This document shows, in pieces, positions 18,181 through 27,376 of a DNA stretch of 64,000 nucleotides (positions are counted from its first letter, which is position 1; each line of letters begins with the position of its first letter). A model generated the notes under the pieces. That model worked only from the letters and a program-made list of their open reading frames with translations, was not told where the DNA came from and made no database searches. Position numbers and translations under genes: made by a program. The stretch is from JAJDZL01 sp965221175 (GTDB taxonomy: Bacteria > Pseudomonadota > Gammaproteobacteria > Arenicellales > JAJDZL01): NCBI GenBank assembly GCA_965221175.1, contig OZ244867.1, positions 1,488,001-1,552,000 on the forward strand, read 5' to 3'.

Positions 18181-18720
18181 TCAATAACACGGTGGAAACA
18201 TGCAAGGCAGAACAGAATACTGAACGGCTAATTCCGCAATCAGAATCAATACTGCCAAACACGAAAACACAATAACCGCATAACGAAGTCCAGCTCGTAT
18301 GGATTGCGGCGTCGCATCGGGGAGCCTGCTGATTCCTAGCGCTTCCCTGTCCAATTCGCCCTGTAATTTAAGATCAAAAACCATTCGGCTATAGTGTCTA
18401 ACCCAGTGAGGGACGATCTTGTTGAACATGTATCTGCAAAAGTGGGATTCCAGAACCTCGTGGCTGGGGACACGTCCAAACCACCAATGATACGCGAGAC
18501 CGAATAAATCAAATTCTCTGATTTCCAAAATCGCCGACAGCTCAAGTACATCTTCTATATCCTCAGGCAGATTTTCATCCATATAATGAATCCGCCTGAC
18601 ACTCTGGTTGGCAGAATTTTCCGAACCTTTTCGGCGTGAATACAGCTGTACTAACCAATAACCCTGATGCAACAGATATCTGCAGCACAGCTGTATGATT
18701 CTATTGAGCGGGATCATCAC
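18181..18720 (-). CDS. Hypothetical protein with C-terminal membrane segment
   Basis: A 179-residue protein starting at GTG 18720 or ATG 18717. The body is soluble, with an acidic stretch ENLPEDIEDVLE at about 49-60 and many aromatic and His residues (AYHWWFGRVPSHEVLESHFC). One strong membrane helix near the C-terminus (about 146-168) ends in a short Cys/Pro tail, giving a tail-anchored topology. I do not recognise a family. It is first in a three-gene minus-strand unit with the microprotein and the DDAHRH membrane protein, and divergent from the MOSC gene. Confidence 0.6.
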   Translation of the reverse strand: MMIPLNRIIQLCCRYLLHQGYWLVQLYSRRKGSENSANQSVRRIHYMDENLPEDIEDVLELSAILEIREFDLFGLAYHWWFGRVPSHEVLESHFCRYMFNKIVPHWVRHYSRMVFDLKLQGELDREALGISRLPDATPQSIRAGLRYAVIVFSCLAVLILIAELAVQYSVLPCMFPPCY

Positions 18721-18937
18721 GAAAATTTGGAATCTTTCTCATTCACATGCCCATCAATGTTACTCTTTATCAATACAGAATCCCGAAATTCTTTCGTACT
18801 CTGTCAAGCCTTATCGAGCAATCGATGTCAATTAGTAACTGGTACAATACTCTGGTACGCAATCTATGCTGGTTTCTCGCAACCTCATCTTTTTGAACCG
18901 GTATACTTATTCTCTCTAATATTATTTCATCCCAAAA

Positions 18938-19420
18938 ATGGATCAGTATTCAATGTCGAATGGCGTAGTAATTGAAATGTTTATCACACCCGAACCAGGT
19001 GCCCCAATGAATTCAGTCAACCCTGTCAGTGCGGTTGAAAATCGTGGACTCATGGGAGACCGATACTATTCGCTAAATGGAACCTACTCAAAAACTGAAA
19101 TTGAACCCGATCAGGAAATCACTCTGATCGAATCAGAAGCCTTTGAAGAATTGAAGGAAAAACACGGCATCACATTGAATTATGCACAATCTCGAAGAAA
19201 TATCATTACCCGTGATGTAGATCTGAACAATCTGGTTGGAAGAACATTTGAAGTGGGAGATGTGACGCTCACAGGAATGCGACTGTGCGAGCCATGCACA
19301 TATTTAAGCGGATTGACCAACAATCCGAAACTCGTCAAACAATGGCTTCACCGAGCCGGACTGCGAGCGCACATTGTGAGAAGTGGAAAAATCAGCGTCG
19401 GTGATTCAATCATCACCTAA
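18938..19420 (+). CDS. MOSC-domain protein
   Basis: A 160-residue stand-alone MOSC domain (ATG 18938, or ATG 18953). The family core appears as ENRGLMGDRYY, EITLIESEAFEEL, RRNIITRDVDLN and GMRLCEPCTYL with the conserved cysteine pair. MOSC proteins bind molybdenum-cofactor sulfur or act in N-hydroxylated-base reduction; the exact role of such short proteins is usually unknown. It converges on purA with a 36-bp gap. Confidence 0.8.
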   Translation: MDQYSMSNGVVIEMFITPEPGAPMNSVNPVSAVENRGLMGDRYYSLNGTYSKTEIEPDQEITLIESEAFEELKEKHGITLNYAQSRRNIITRDVDLNNLVGRTFEVGDVTLTGMRLCEPCTYLSGLTNNPKLVKQWLHRAGLRAHIVRSGKISVGDSIIT

Positions 19421-19456
19421 CCGACAAGCTCGTTTGTCCTTGTCACCACGGACAGA

Positions 19457-20761
19457 TTACGATTGACGCCAACCGTTGAGGGATCCTCTATAGATGGTAT
19501 GTGTACGATCCGGACCTGTTGAAATGATGTCAACCGGCACACCGGTTAGTTCTGTAATTCTACGTAAGTAATTCTTCGCATTTTGTGGCAACTGGTCATA
19601 ATTTGTTGTGCCATAAGTCGATTCCTGCCAGCCAGGCATTTTCTCATAGACTGGATGGCATTGCTGCAAGCTCAGTGCATTGGAAGGTAAATTCTGATAT
19701 ACCTCACCATCACTACGATATTCCGTGCAGAAATTGATGGACTGGAGTCCATCAAGCACATCAAGTTTAGTAATGCAAAGCCCGTCAAAATGATTCAGTT
19801 GATGAGCGCGACGAACCAAAACTGCATCAAACCAGCCACAACGACGAGGACGTCCTGTTGTCGCACCGAACTCCGCCCCTTTTTCGGCTAAATGCTTACC
19901 CGTTGCATTATGCAGTTCAGTGGGAAATGGTCCAGCGCCAACCCGCGTTGCATAAGCCTTCACGATCGCCACAATGTGATTCACCTTTGAAAGCGCAATC
20001 CCGGCACCGGTAGCAATCGCCCCAGACCCCGTATTCGAGGATGTCACGAATGGGTAGGTACCGTGATCAATATCGAGCATCGCCCCCTGCGCACCTTCGA
20101 ATAGAACCTTCTTCCCGCTATCAATTAAATTACTCACCTCGGAGCCGACATCCGCCATCATGGGAATCAACCATTCTGAAGTTTGTTCCAAATAATCGAT
20201 CATCTGCTGACAATCTACCGGATCAGCAGCAAAATACTGAGTTAGTAAAAAATTGTGATACTCCAGCAATTCCCTGACTTTCTCACGCGCAATACTAAAT
20301 TCTTTCAAGTCATGCACCTTGAGTCCGCGTCGTGCGATCTTGTCTTCATATGCAGGTCCGATTCCACGACTGGTCGTCCCAATCGCGTTTCTACCTTTTT
20401 TTTGTTCTCGGGCTTGATCCAAAGCCGCATGACTTGAAAGCAGTAATGAGCAGTCTTCACTAATTCGGAGTCGACTAGCAACCCCCTCTATATGACTTTC
20501 TACATTTGCCATTTCCTTTTGAAGTGCTTCCGCTGAAAGTACCACACCATTGCCAATGAATGCCGTTACCTGTTGATGCAGAATACCTGCCGGTATCAAG
20601 TGCACAATGACCTTCTCATTTCCCACAACCAGTGTATGTCCAGCATTGTGTCCGCCTTGAAATCGAACAACTGCATCCGCATCGGTACTTAGACAGTCGA
20701 CGATTTTTCCTTTCCCTTCATCACCCCATTGCCCACCGATAATGGCAAGCGTTCGTTCCAT
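19457..20761 (-). CDS. purA: Adenylosuccinate synthetase
   Basis: A 434-residue PurA. It condenses IMP and aspartate using GTP, the first committed step to AMP. The P-loop-like GGQWGDEGKGKIVD is at about residues 9-22; other marks are GGHNAGHT, GTTSRGIGPAYEDK and TTGRPRRCGWFD. The frame extends upstream into hisZ, but the ATG at 20761 has a strong AAGGAGG Shine-Dalgarno and overlaps the hisZ stop by one base (TAATG), and it gives the normal length. Position after hflKC and hisZ is the typical gammaproteobacterial order. Confidence 0.97.
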   Translation of the reverse strand: MERTLAIIGGQWGDEGKGKIVDCLSTDADAVVRFQGGHNAGHTLVVGNEKVIVHLIPAGILHQQVTAFIGNGVVLSAEALQKEMANVESHIEGVASRLRISEDCSLLLSSHAALDQAREQKKGRNAIGTTSRGIGPAYEDKIARRGLKVHDLKEFSIAREKVRELLEYHNFLLTQYFAADPVDCQQMIDYLEQTSEWLIPMMADVGSEVSNLIDSGKKVLFEGAQGAMLDIDHGTYPFVTSSNTGSGAIATGAGIALSKVNHIVAIVKAYATRVGAGPFPTELHNATGKHLAEKGAEFGATTGRPRRCGWFDAVLVRRAHQLNHFDGLCITKLDVLDGLQSINFCTEYRSDGEVYQNLPSNALSLQQCHPVYEKMPGWQESTYGTTNYDQLPQNAKNYLRRITELTGVPVDIISTGPDRTHTIYRGSLNGWRQS

Positions 20762-21963
20762 TATTCTGCTTCCTCCTTGACGCCGAACGGAACTATTTGC
20801 CAGTCTCCGTCTTGTTTGACAAATTCTTGATCGCAAATCATGGCCAGCCTGTCACAACTCTGATCCGGAAGCTGACGAATTATTCTGGCGCCTCGACTGA
20901 CAGCCTCGGCTATCTTGTCTGCAGAAACTTCTGCTCCGGCAGCAATTAATATCCCCTTTCGACACTCCCCTCGAATCGCTCGCCGAAGTAACCTTAAATC
21001 TCCACTGAAGCCGGTTGCTGGACAGGGCGTGCCGTATGCAGCAAGTACGTGATCATAGCGACCCCCTTTTGCAAGAGCGTGTCCATAACCCAAACCATAA
21101 GCAGCGAATATGACTCCGGTGTGATACTTATAGCCACCAGTCTGGGCATAGTCGACATGAAACTCAACGTGACTCATTTCTCTTGAAAGCTGCCGTACAA
21201 CCTGTTCGAATTCACCAAGCAGTAAATCCAACTGCATGCTGATACCAGACAATCTTTCGTTTGCTGAATCAATGACGCCAATGTCTCCATTCAACTCTGT
21301 AAGGTCACAGAAAATTTCAACTCCGTTCTGTTGCAAACCATATTGCGTTGCCAATTCTCGAAGTCTAGGTTTCGATTTTTTCTGCAGTGCGTTCAAAATT
21401 TCACTTTCTATCTGCCCTTCAAGCTGCAAAGCTCGATTGATCTCCTCAATAATGCCTACGTGTCCAAGTGAAATAGACAGAGATTCAATGCCTGCGATGT
21501 TCAGACACTCCACCATCAAACGAACAATTTCACAGTCGGACTCCCGAGATGAAGAACCAAACAATTCAGCACCAAATTGCAGCAATTCTCGGCTTCCACC
21601 AATATTCGGTGCGCGAGCGAGCAAAGTAGGTCCGAAATAACACAGGCGTACGACTGTATCCTGAACCGGCAGGTGCAGCGCTGCCATCTGCGCAACCTGT
21701 GGTGTCATGTCGGCGCGAATTCCGAATAGCTTACCGCTCACGTAGTCCGGTGTTTTGACGGTAAGCAGGTCCAGATCTTCATTTGTCCCACCCAATAGAG
21801 ATTCGACAAAGTCAGCCAGCGGCGGAACAACTAGCTCGTAGCCGTTTTGGTAGAGACAGTCCAACAGTCTGCGTCGAAGCAGTTCTAATTCCCAACCGTC
21901 GTATGGAAGAATCTGCTCAACACCATCCAGTTGATTCCAAGAAGCGTTCATAGACTCACTCAA
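20761..21963 (-). CDS. hisZ: ATP phosphoribosyltransferase regulatory subunit HisZ
   Basis: A 400-residue HisRS paralogue. It keeps class II synthetase blocks such as DLLTVKTPDYVSGKLFGIRAD followed by MTPQVAQMAA, and YHTGVIFAAYGLGYGHALAKG, but ends without an anticodon-binding domain. HisZ forms a hetero-octamer with a short-form HisG and confers catalytic competence and histidine feedback control, so a short HisG must be encoded elsewhere. It is coupled to purA by a one-base overlap. Confidence 0.93.
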   Translation of the reverse strand: MSESMNASWNQLDGVEQILPYDGWELELLRRRLLDCLYQNGYELVVPPLADFVESLLGGTNEDLDLLTVKTPDYVSGKLFGIRADMTPQVAQMAALHLPVQDTVVRLCYFGPTLLARAPNIGGSRELLQFGAELFGSSSRESDCEIVRLMVECLNIAGIESLSISLGHVGIIEEINRALQLEGQIESEILNALQKKSKPRLRELATQYGLQQNGVEIFCDLTELNGDIGVIDSANERLSGISMQLDLLLGEFEQVVRQLSREMSHVEFHVDYAQTGGYKYHTGVIFAAYGLGYGHALAKGGRYDHVLAAYGTPCPATGFSGDLRLLRRAIRGECRKGILIAAGAEVSADKIAEAVSRGARIIRQLPDQSCDRLAMICDQEFVKQDGDWQIVPFGVKEEAE

Positions 21964-22043
21964 TACAATTTCAAACTACCTAAGCAATTGGCAGTGTTTC
22001 CATCAAGCAATAGAATTTCCGTAAACGGAGAAATTTTCGGATT

Positions 22044-22241
22044 CTATATTGAACTTGCGGACCAGAGAACTGCCAACCCAAGTATGATGCATCCAAGCCC
22101 TATCCACCGTATGACATGAGCTTTGGATTCGAGTACAGACTGGAGCAGTTTTCTGGATACATCGGGAAGGGCAAAATATACAGCACCTTCAATGATAAGT
22201 ACCAAGCCTATTGCGGCAACAATAATTTTCCAGGTGAACAC
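22044..22241 (-). CDS. yjeT: DUF2065 (YjeT-family) membrane protein
   Basis: A 65-residue protein with two hydrophobic helices at about 5-25 and 42-62 and the family stretch EGAVYFALPD. Its place directly behind hflC, 16 bp away, and before purA matches yjeT of E. coli. Function unknown; position suggests a link to the HflKC complex. Confidence 0.85.
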   Translation of the reverse strand: MFTWKIIVAAIGLVLIIEGAVYFALPDVSRKLLQSVLESKAHVIRWIGLGCIILGLAVLWSASSI

Positions 22242-22257
22242 TGCTGTTCAATACTCC

Positions 22258-23160
22258 CTATCCGCCGGATTCAACAACCTCCGATGGATCGGTATTCGGG
22301 GAACTGCTCTTGAAGTATTGGAAGAATTCTGAATTGGGCTCAAGAATCAGCAGATCTTCTTTGGACCGAAACGTAGCTCGATACGCATTCAAGCTTCGAT
22401 ATAGTCTGTAGAATTCCGGATCTCGACCAAAGGCATTGGCATAAGTCAGTGTCGCTACAGCATCGCCTTCTCCACGAAGCTGCTCGGCTTCCCGATAAGC
22501 ATTGGCAACCGTAATCTCACGTTGTCGGTCAGCATCTGCGCGAATAATTTCTGCGGCTTCCGCCCCTTGTGCTCGTAACTCTTTGGCAACTCGAGAACGC
22601 TCAGCTTCCATTCTGCTATACACTCTCTCACTGACTTCGGGGTCCAAATCGACACGTTTCAATCGGACATCCAAAACTTCCACACCGAATTCAGACGCTT
22701 CTTTGTCCACATCGAGTCGAACCAATTCCATAATTTCAGCCCGGTCGCCGGAAATAACTGTCTTTACCGCTCGCTTACCAAACTCCTGACGCAGACTGTC
22801 ATTTACTCGCTGCGCAAGCCGAGCACGAACATTTGACTGCAATCCGCTAACCGTGACGTAGTATTTTGCAACATCTCGAATTCGCCACTTGGCGAATGAA
22901 TCCACAACCAGATTTTTCTTTTCACCGGTCAGGTACAGCTCTGGGTCCGCATCCATCGTCTGAATTCGGCCATCAAAAAATTGTACGCTGTTAATGAATG
23001 GTTTCTTGAAATGAATTCCAGGCTGATCGTACGACTGGACGATCCGCCCAAACTGGAAGATGATCGCTTTTTCCCGTTCATCTACAAAATAAACTGTTTC
23101 GTAGATCAGCACGCCTGCAATGATTGCAACGACACTGAGTAATATTGCTTTAACCGACAT
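22258..23160 (-). CDS. hflC: HflC, SPFH-family regulator of FtsH
   Basis: A 300-residue bitopic inner-membrane protein with an N-terminal membrane segment (about 4-22), the opening YFVDEREKAIIFQFGRIV, and an SPFH/band-7 domain ending in a long alanine/glutamate helix (EAERSRVAKELRAQGAEAAE). HflK and HflC form a large cage around FtsH and modulate its proteolysis. The gene is 28 bp after hflK. Confidence 0.95.
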   Translation of the reverse strand: MSVKAILLSVVAIIAGVLIYETVYFVDEREKAIIFQFGRIVQSYDQPGIHFKKPFINSVQFFDGRIQTMDADPELYLTGEKKNLVVDSFAKWRIRDVAKYYVTVSGLQSNVRARLAQRVNDSLRQEFGKRAVKTVISGDRAEIMELVRLDVDKEASEFGVEVLDVRLKRVDLDPEVSERVYSRMEAERSRVAKELRAQGAEAAEIIRADADRQREITVANAYREAEQLRGEGDAVATLTYANAFGRDPEFYRLYRSLNAYRATFRSKEDLLILEPNSEFFQYFKSSSPNTDPSEVVESGG

Positions 23161-23188
23161 TTAATGTTTCCTCTATTCCTTGTTCCGT

Positions 23189-24436
23189 TTATCCCTGAAT
23201 ACGACTGTTGCGGTTGTTTGATCGACTCGAACGGCCCGAACCATCGATAAATCCCGTTTGGCCGTCAAACTGGCCGATACGTCCGTTGTTGGCACCAGTG
23301 TCGTCATTGTTTCTCCGTTGAATGATTTGGTCAAGCGGCAGATAAATGATGTTATTGCCATTTTCCTGATCAATCACCAGTTTGGTAGAGTTGTTGAGTA
23401 CCTCCTCGACCGCCTCCAAGTACAATCGATCGCGGGTAATCTGCGGGGCTTTGCGATACTCGTCGAGAATTTGCTCGAAACGAGATGCCTCACCTTCTGC
23501 ACGTGCAATTGTGCTCGCCCTGTAGGCTTCCGCTTCTTGAACAAGTCGGGCTGCCGTCCCTCTGGCTCTCGGAATGATGTCATTTGAGTATGCCTCCGCC
23601 TCGTTTTTCAGCCGCTCCTCATCTTCACGTGCCTTTACAGCATCGTCGAATGCTGGCTTTACTTCGGCCGGAGGCTGTGCATTCTGCATTTCGACAGCAC
23701 GGACATTAACACCAGTTTTGTAACGGTCGAGAATATTCTGCAAGAGTACTTTGGTACCCTGAGCAATCTGGGCTCGACCCTCAGTAATGGCAAAATCCAT
23801 CGTGCTGCTGCCTACGATTTCACGAACTGCACTTTCCGTTGCCTGTCTCACAACTAAGTGGAGTGGGTCACTGACGTAAAATAGAAAATCTTTCGGGTCC
23901 TTTATGTCATATTGCACCGCAAACTGGATGTCAATGATGTTTTCATCTGCGGTCAGCATCAATGCTTCACGCGTAACGGGTGTAAACGTACGATTGCGCT
24001 CGCTTACCCTATATCCGACTTCAACTGTATTGACTTTTTGCACGTTGACGATAAGAACTTCTTCAATCGGATACGGCATATGCCAGCGCAATCCTGCACC
24101 AGTCGTCTGAGTGTACTCGCCAAATCTCAACTCGACGCCTTGCTCACCTTGTTCGACAACGTAGAGCCCGCTTGAAATCCATAAACCTGCGGCGACAATG
24201 ACACCAATCAGTATCAGCACCCGACGGCCACCAGACAGTTTCATAGGTCCACGGCCTGAGCCTGAGGACGAATCACCTGACTTGCCTGAATTTCCCCCTC
24301 CGATTCCGGAAAACATTCGGGAAAATTTCTGGCGAACGTCGTTTACGATTTCATCGATTTCGGGCGGGCCTGAGCGCCCGCCACTATCCCCGGAATTCCG
24401 GTCTCTGCGACCGGGGCCGGAATCATCCCATGGCAT
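23189..24436 (-). CDS. hflK: HflK, SPFH-family regulator of FtsH
   Basis: A 415-residue protein. The first about 70 residues are Gly/Ser/Asp-rich and start with MPWDDSGPGRRDRNSGDSGG, as in HflK. A membrane helix lies at about 74-95, then an SPFH domain (EQGEQGVELRFGEY), then the helical region RAEGEASRFEQIL and a low-complexity C-terminus. Partner of HflC. It is 184 bp downstream of hflX, so an additional promoter in that gap is possible. Confidence 0.95.
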   Translation of the reverse strand: MPWDDSGPGRRDRNSGDSGGRSGPPEIDEIVNDVRQKFSRMFSGIGGGNSGKSGDSSSGSGRGPMKLSGGRRVLILIGVIVAAGLWISSGLYVVEQGEQGVELRFGEYTQTTGAGLRWHMPYPIEEVLIVNVQKVNTVEVGYRVSERNRTFTPVTREALMLTADENIIDIQFAVQYDIKDPKDFLFYVSDPLHLVVRQATESAVREIVGSSTMDFAITEGRAQIAQGTKVLLQNILDRYKTGVNVRAVEMQNAQPPAEVKPAFDDAVKAREDEERLKNEAEAYSNDIIPRARGTAARLVQEAEAYRASTIARAEGEASRFEQILDEYRKAPQITRDRLYLEAVEEVLNNSTKLVIDQENGNNIIYLPLDQIIQRRNNDDTGANNGRIGQFDGQTGFIDGSGRSSRSNNRNSRIQG

Positions 24437-24620
24437 AAATTTTTACCTCTTGATTAAACTATATCACTGACTGTTTATGGCTGCACTCGACTGCCTGTCA
24501 GCGCAAAGCGTACCATCAGAATATTCAATTTGGGTGTAATCACCGCATTTCAATTCATTATACGAGCATAATTAAAAAAACACTTGGATTCGGCAACTAC
24601 ACAACAATTGCCAACCTCCT

Positions 24621-25955
24621 TCAATTTCTCGATTCCGAATTCGGTCGAACCTGCCAGTATTCATCTTTGAATTCTCGATTCGAACTAAGCCAGTTGACAT
24701 CATTCGGAGATAATTCCAAGTCTAATACTGTATCACCCGAATCCATGACATGTTCGCTAACGATGCCCATTCTCAGATAGATTGATGAACGAAGCTTCCC
24801 AGCACATGGTGGTATGCAAATACGCCCGAATACAAAATCGCAACGAAAAAATTGGCTGAGCGCTTCAATTAAGTCGCCAACGCCATCGCCAGTGTGTGCG
24901 GACAGCCAGACGCGATTGGTCTCGCCATTCGAATCTGTACGCCGTCCCGCACCTACATCAATCAAATCTATTTTGTTATACACCAAAATACGTGGAACAC
25001 TCGTGGCGCCGATTTCATCCAGCACACTTTCAACATTGGAAATCCTTTCATCAAGATCTTCGCGGGAAGCGTCTACGACATGCAGTAATACGCTCGCACT
25101 CGATACTTCTTCCAATGTAGCATGAAACGCGGAAATCAATCCATGTGGAAGACCTCGGATAAAACCGACGGTATCCGAGAGAATAACCGCTCCATAACTG
25201 GGCAGTTGGAGTCTGCGCATAGTTGTATCCAGAGTCGAGAATAACCTATCCTCGGCCTGTACAGCAGCGCCACTAAGGCAATTGAACAGCGAAGATTTAC
25301 CAGCATTGGTATAGCCGACCAGGGCAACAGTCGAAATCGGAACCTTTTTTCTGCTATTGCGTCGAATTTCCCGTTGAGTGCGAAGTTTTCCCAATCTTCT
25401 GGTGAGCGTTTTGATTCGATGCCCGATGAGACGTCGATCGGTTTCAAGCTGAGTTTCACCAGGGCCACGCAGTCCGATTCCGCCCTTTTGCCTCTCCAGA
25501 TGCGTCCAGCCCCGCACCAGTCGAGTAGACAAATGTTTGAGCTGTGCCAGTTCGACTTGAAGTTTGCCTTCCCGGCTGGAAGCTCTGCTGGCAAAAATAT
25601 CCAGAATCAAACGGGTTCGGTCCACTACGCGACACTGGACTGATTTTTCCAGATTTCGCTCTTGGATTGGCGAGATGGCATGATCGACAATTACGATTGT
25701 CGCGCCGGTAGCCAATACCTGTGCACTCAGTTCATCAACCTTTCCTTTGCCAATGAAAGTTGCGCTGATTGGGCGCCTTCGTTTTGAGAGAACTGCGCCG
25801 ACTACCTCGGCTCCGGCAGACTCAGCAAGCAATTGAATTTCTTCAAAGCAGTAGGCGCCATGACTGCTAGCCGAAGGCTCCTGCCGAACAAGTATGGCAA
25901 ACTCCTTGTCGGCAGCGGTAGACGGCATCTCGCCACTAAGCTGAAATTTCGCCAC
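24621..25955 (-). CDS. hflX: Ribosome-associated GTPase HflX
   Basis: A 444-residue HflX. The N-terminal HflX domain has SATFIGKGKVDEL and the glycine-rich GIGLRGPGETQLETDRR; the G domain has G1 GYTNAGKSS, G3 DTVGF and G4 NKID. HflX splits stalled or hibernating 70S ribosomes, notably under heat stress. It lies 91 bp after hfq in the conserved hfq-hflX-hflK-hflC order. Confidence 0.95.
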   Translation of the reverse strand: MAKFQLSGEMPSTAADKEFAILVRQEPSASSHGAYCFEEIQLLAESAGAEVVGAVLSKRRRPISATFIGKGKVDELSAQVLATGATIVIVDHAISPIQERNLEKSVQCRVVDRTRLILDIFASRASSREGKLQVELAQLKHLSTRLVRGWTHLERQKGGIGLRGPGETQLETDRRLIGHRIKTLTRRLGKLRTQREIRRNSRKKVPISTVALVGYTNAGKSSLFNCLSGAAVQAEDRLFSTLDTTMRRLQLPSYGAVILSDTVGFIRGLPHGLISAFHATLEEVSSASVLLHVVDASREDLDERISNVESVLDEIGATSVPRILVYNKIDLIDVGAGRRTDSNGETNRVWLSAHTGDGVGDLIEALSQFFRCDFVFGRICIPPCAGKLRSSIYLRMGIVSEHVMDSGDTVLDLELSPNDVNWLSSNREFKDEYWQVRPNSESRN

Positions 25956-26046
25956 TCTACCTGTGCATGTAATCGAACATTCGGTATGACGAAATTTCTA
26001 CGTCAACGTTCGACAAAATATTAATGCCTGACACTGCAAATAAATG

Positions 26047-26277
26047 CTACTCTCCTTCGAGAGTCACGGGCCGGGCAGGAACGATAGTCGATATCGCGTG
26101 TTTATAGACAAGCTGAGTTACGCCTGCTTTCAATTGAACCACAAATCTGTCGAATGATTCAATCTGCCCTTGAAGTTTAATACCATTAATCAAATAAATA
26201 GCGACTGGAATTTTCTGTTTGCGCAATTCATTTAAAAACGGTTCCTGAAGCAATGATCCCTTTTGTTGATTATTCAT
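26047..26277 (-). CDS. hfq: RNA chaperone Hfq
   Basis: A 76-residue Sm-like protein with nearly canonical Sm1 (NGIKLQGQIESFDRFVVQL) and Sm2 (VYKHAISTIVP) motifs and the proximal-face Q8-like residue in LLQEPFLN. It forms a hexamer that pairs sRNAs with mRNAs. The C-terminal tail is very short compared with enterobacteria. Situated between miaA and hflX as usual. Confidence 0.97.
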   Translation of the reverse strand: MNNQQKGSLLQEPFLNELRKQKIPVAIYLINGIKLQGQIESFDRFVVQLKAGVTQLVYKHAISTIVPARPVTLEGE

Positions 26278-26401
26278 ATGAATTCCATGTTATTGCTGGT
26301 TTAGTTCTAATATAGGGACGATTTAATGATATACCAACAGCGCAATCCCAATTTTGCATTGCACAAGCGAATTTATCGATAAATCCCAACTCATGTCTGA
26401 T

Positions 26402-27376
26402 TCAATGATTCAATATGCATTCTATAATTCTGTGAACTCGATTCTTTGACTTGGAAGAATCCCCGACTGTCCAAATCACCCCTGAGGAATTCCGAATCCA
26501 AGTAAGTTGTCGCTTGGCGATACCGCAGGTGGCGCGAACCGCACTCTCCACCATTTCCTCATAACTGACATTGTCCAGCAAATATTGCCAAATCTGTTTG
26601 TAGCCGACAGAACGCATCGCAGGCAAAGTAATATCAAATTGCGAGGATGTAAATAATTTTTCCGCCTCCTGCACGAATCCTTGATCCAGCATTTCGTGAA
26701 AGCGTTGCTCAATGACTGCTTTTTGACTGTTCCTGTCACTTCTGACAATTGCGATTTTCACGATCTTGAATGGAAACGGTTTGGCACCGTTTTCCTGCAT
26801 CATCCGGCTAGGCACCCGTCCATCGGTATAGTACATTTCCAGAAAACGCCCAATTCGCTGGGAATCGTTCGGCGAAACTTTGCTGCCTGATTTCGGATCT
26901 ATGCTCATTAGTTCCTGATGCAGAGTGGACCAACCCTCCACAGCAGCCCTTTGACGCAATTGCGTACTGAACGCTTTGGAAGACACCGGTAAATCTGACA
27001 ATCCTCTTTCTAGCGCTCGAAAATAGAACATTGCCCCTCCAACCAGCAATGGAATACGTCCGCTTAGAAATATCCGCCTAATTTCTTTCAGTGCATCGCT
27101 GCGAAATCTGCCGGCTGAATAGCGCTCCCAAGGATCACAGATGTCGATCAGCCTATGCGGAACGCACTCCAAAACACGAGCAGATGGCTTAGCCGTACCA
27201 ATGTTCATGCCTCGATACACCTGAGCGGCATCAACACTGATCACCTCAAATGGGAATTGTGAGGCCAGTTCAACAGCCAAAGAGGTCTTGCCTGCCGCGG
27301 TTGGTCCCAAAACAAAGACAACCGGTGCTTGCTGGGGTTCATTGCCTGAGGTGGAAACTGACTGAATCAGGCTCAA
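26402..27376 (-). CDS. miaA: tRNA dimethylallyltransferase MiaA
   Basis: A 324-residue enzyme that prenylates A37 of tRNAs reading UNN codons. Walker A GPTAAGKTSL is at about 24-33; SVDAAQVYRGMNIGTAKP and LLVGGAMFYFRALERG are family blocks. The start is TTG in a TTGA overlap with the mutL stop, so it is translationally coupled. The family's usual threonine/serine after GP and the DAAQ variant (usually DSAQ/DSRQ) are slight departures. Confidence 0.95.
   Translation of the reverse strand: MSLIQSVSTSGNEPQQAPVVFVLGPTAAGKTSLAVELASQFPFEVISVDAAQVYRGMNIGTAKPSARVLECVPHRLIDICDPWERYSAGRFRSDALKEIRRIFLSGRIPLLVGGAMFYFRALERGLSDLPVSSKAFSTQLRQRAAVEGWSTLHQELMSIDPKSGSKVSPNDSQRIGRFLEMYYTDGRVPSRMMQENGAKPFPFKIVKIAIVRSDRNSQKAVIEQRFHEMLDQGFVQEAEKLFTSSQFDITLPAMRSVGYKQIWQYLLDNVSYEEMVESAVRATCGIAKRQLTWIRNSSGVIWTVGDSSKSKNRVHRIIECILNH

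Noticed and set aside
18893..18922. Promoter TTGAAC/TAATAT before the MOSC gene
   Set aside because: Only 4/6 matches in each box with an 18-base spacer; not better than chance in such AT-rich sequence.
20762..20836. Upstream extension of purA into hisZ
   Set aside because: The one-base overlap start at 20761 has a strong Shine-Dalgarno and the proper N-terminus.
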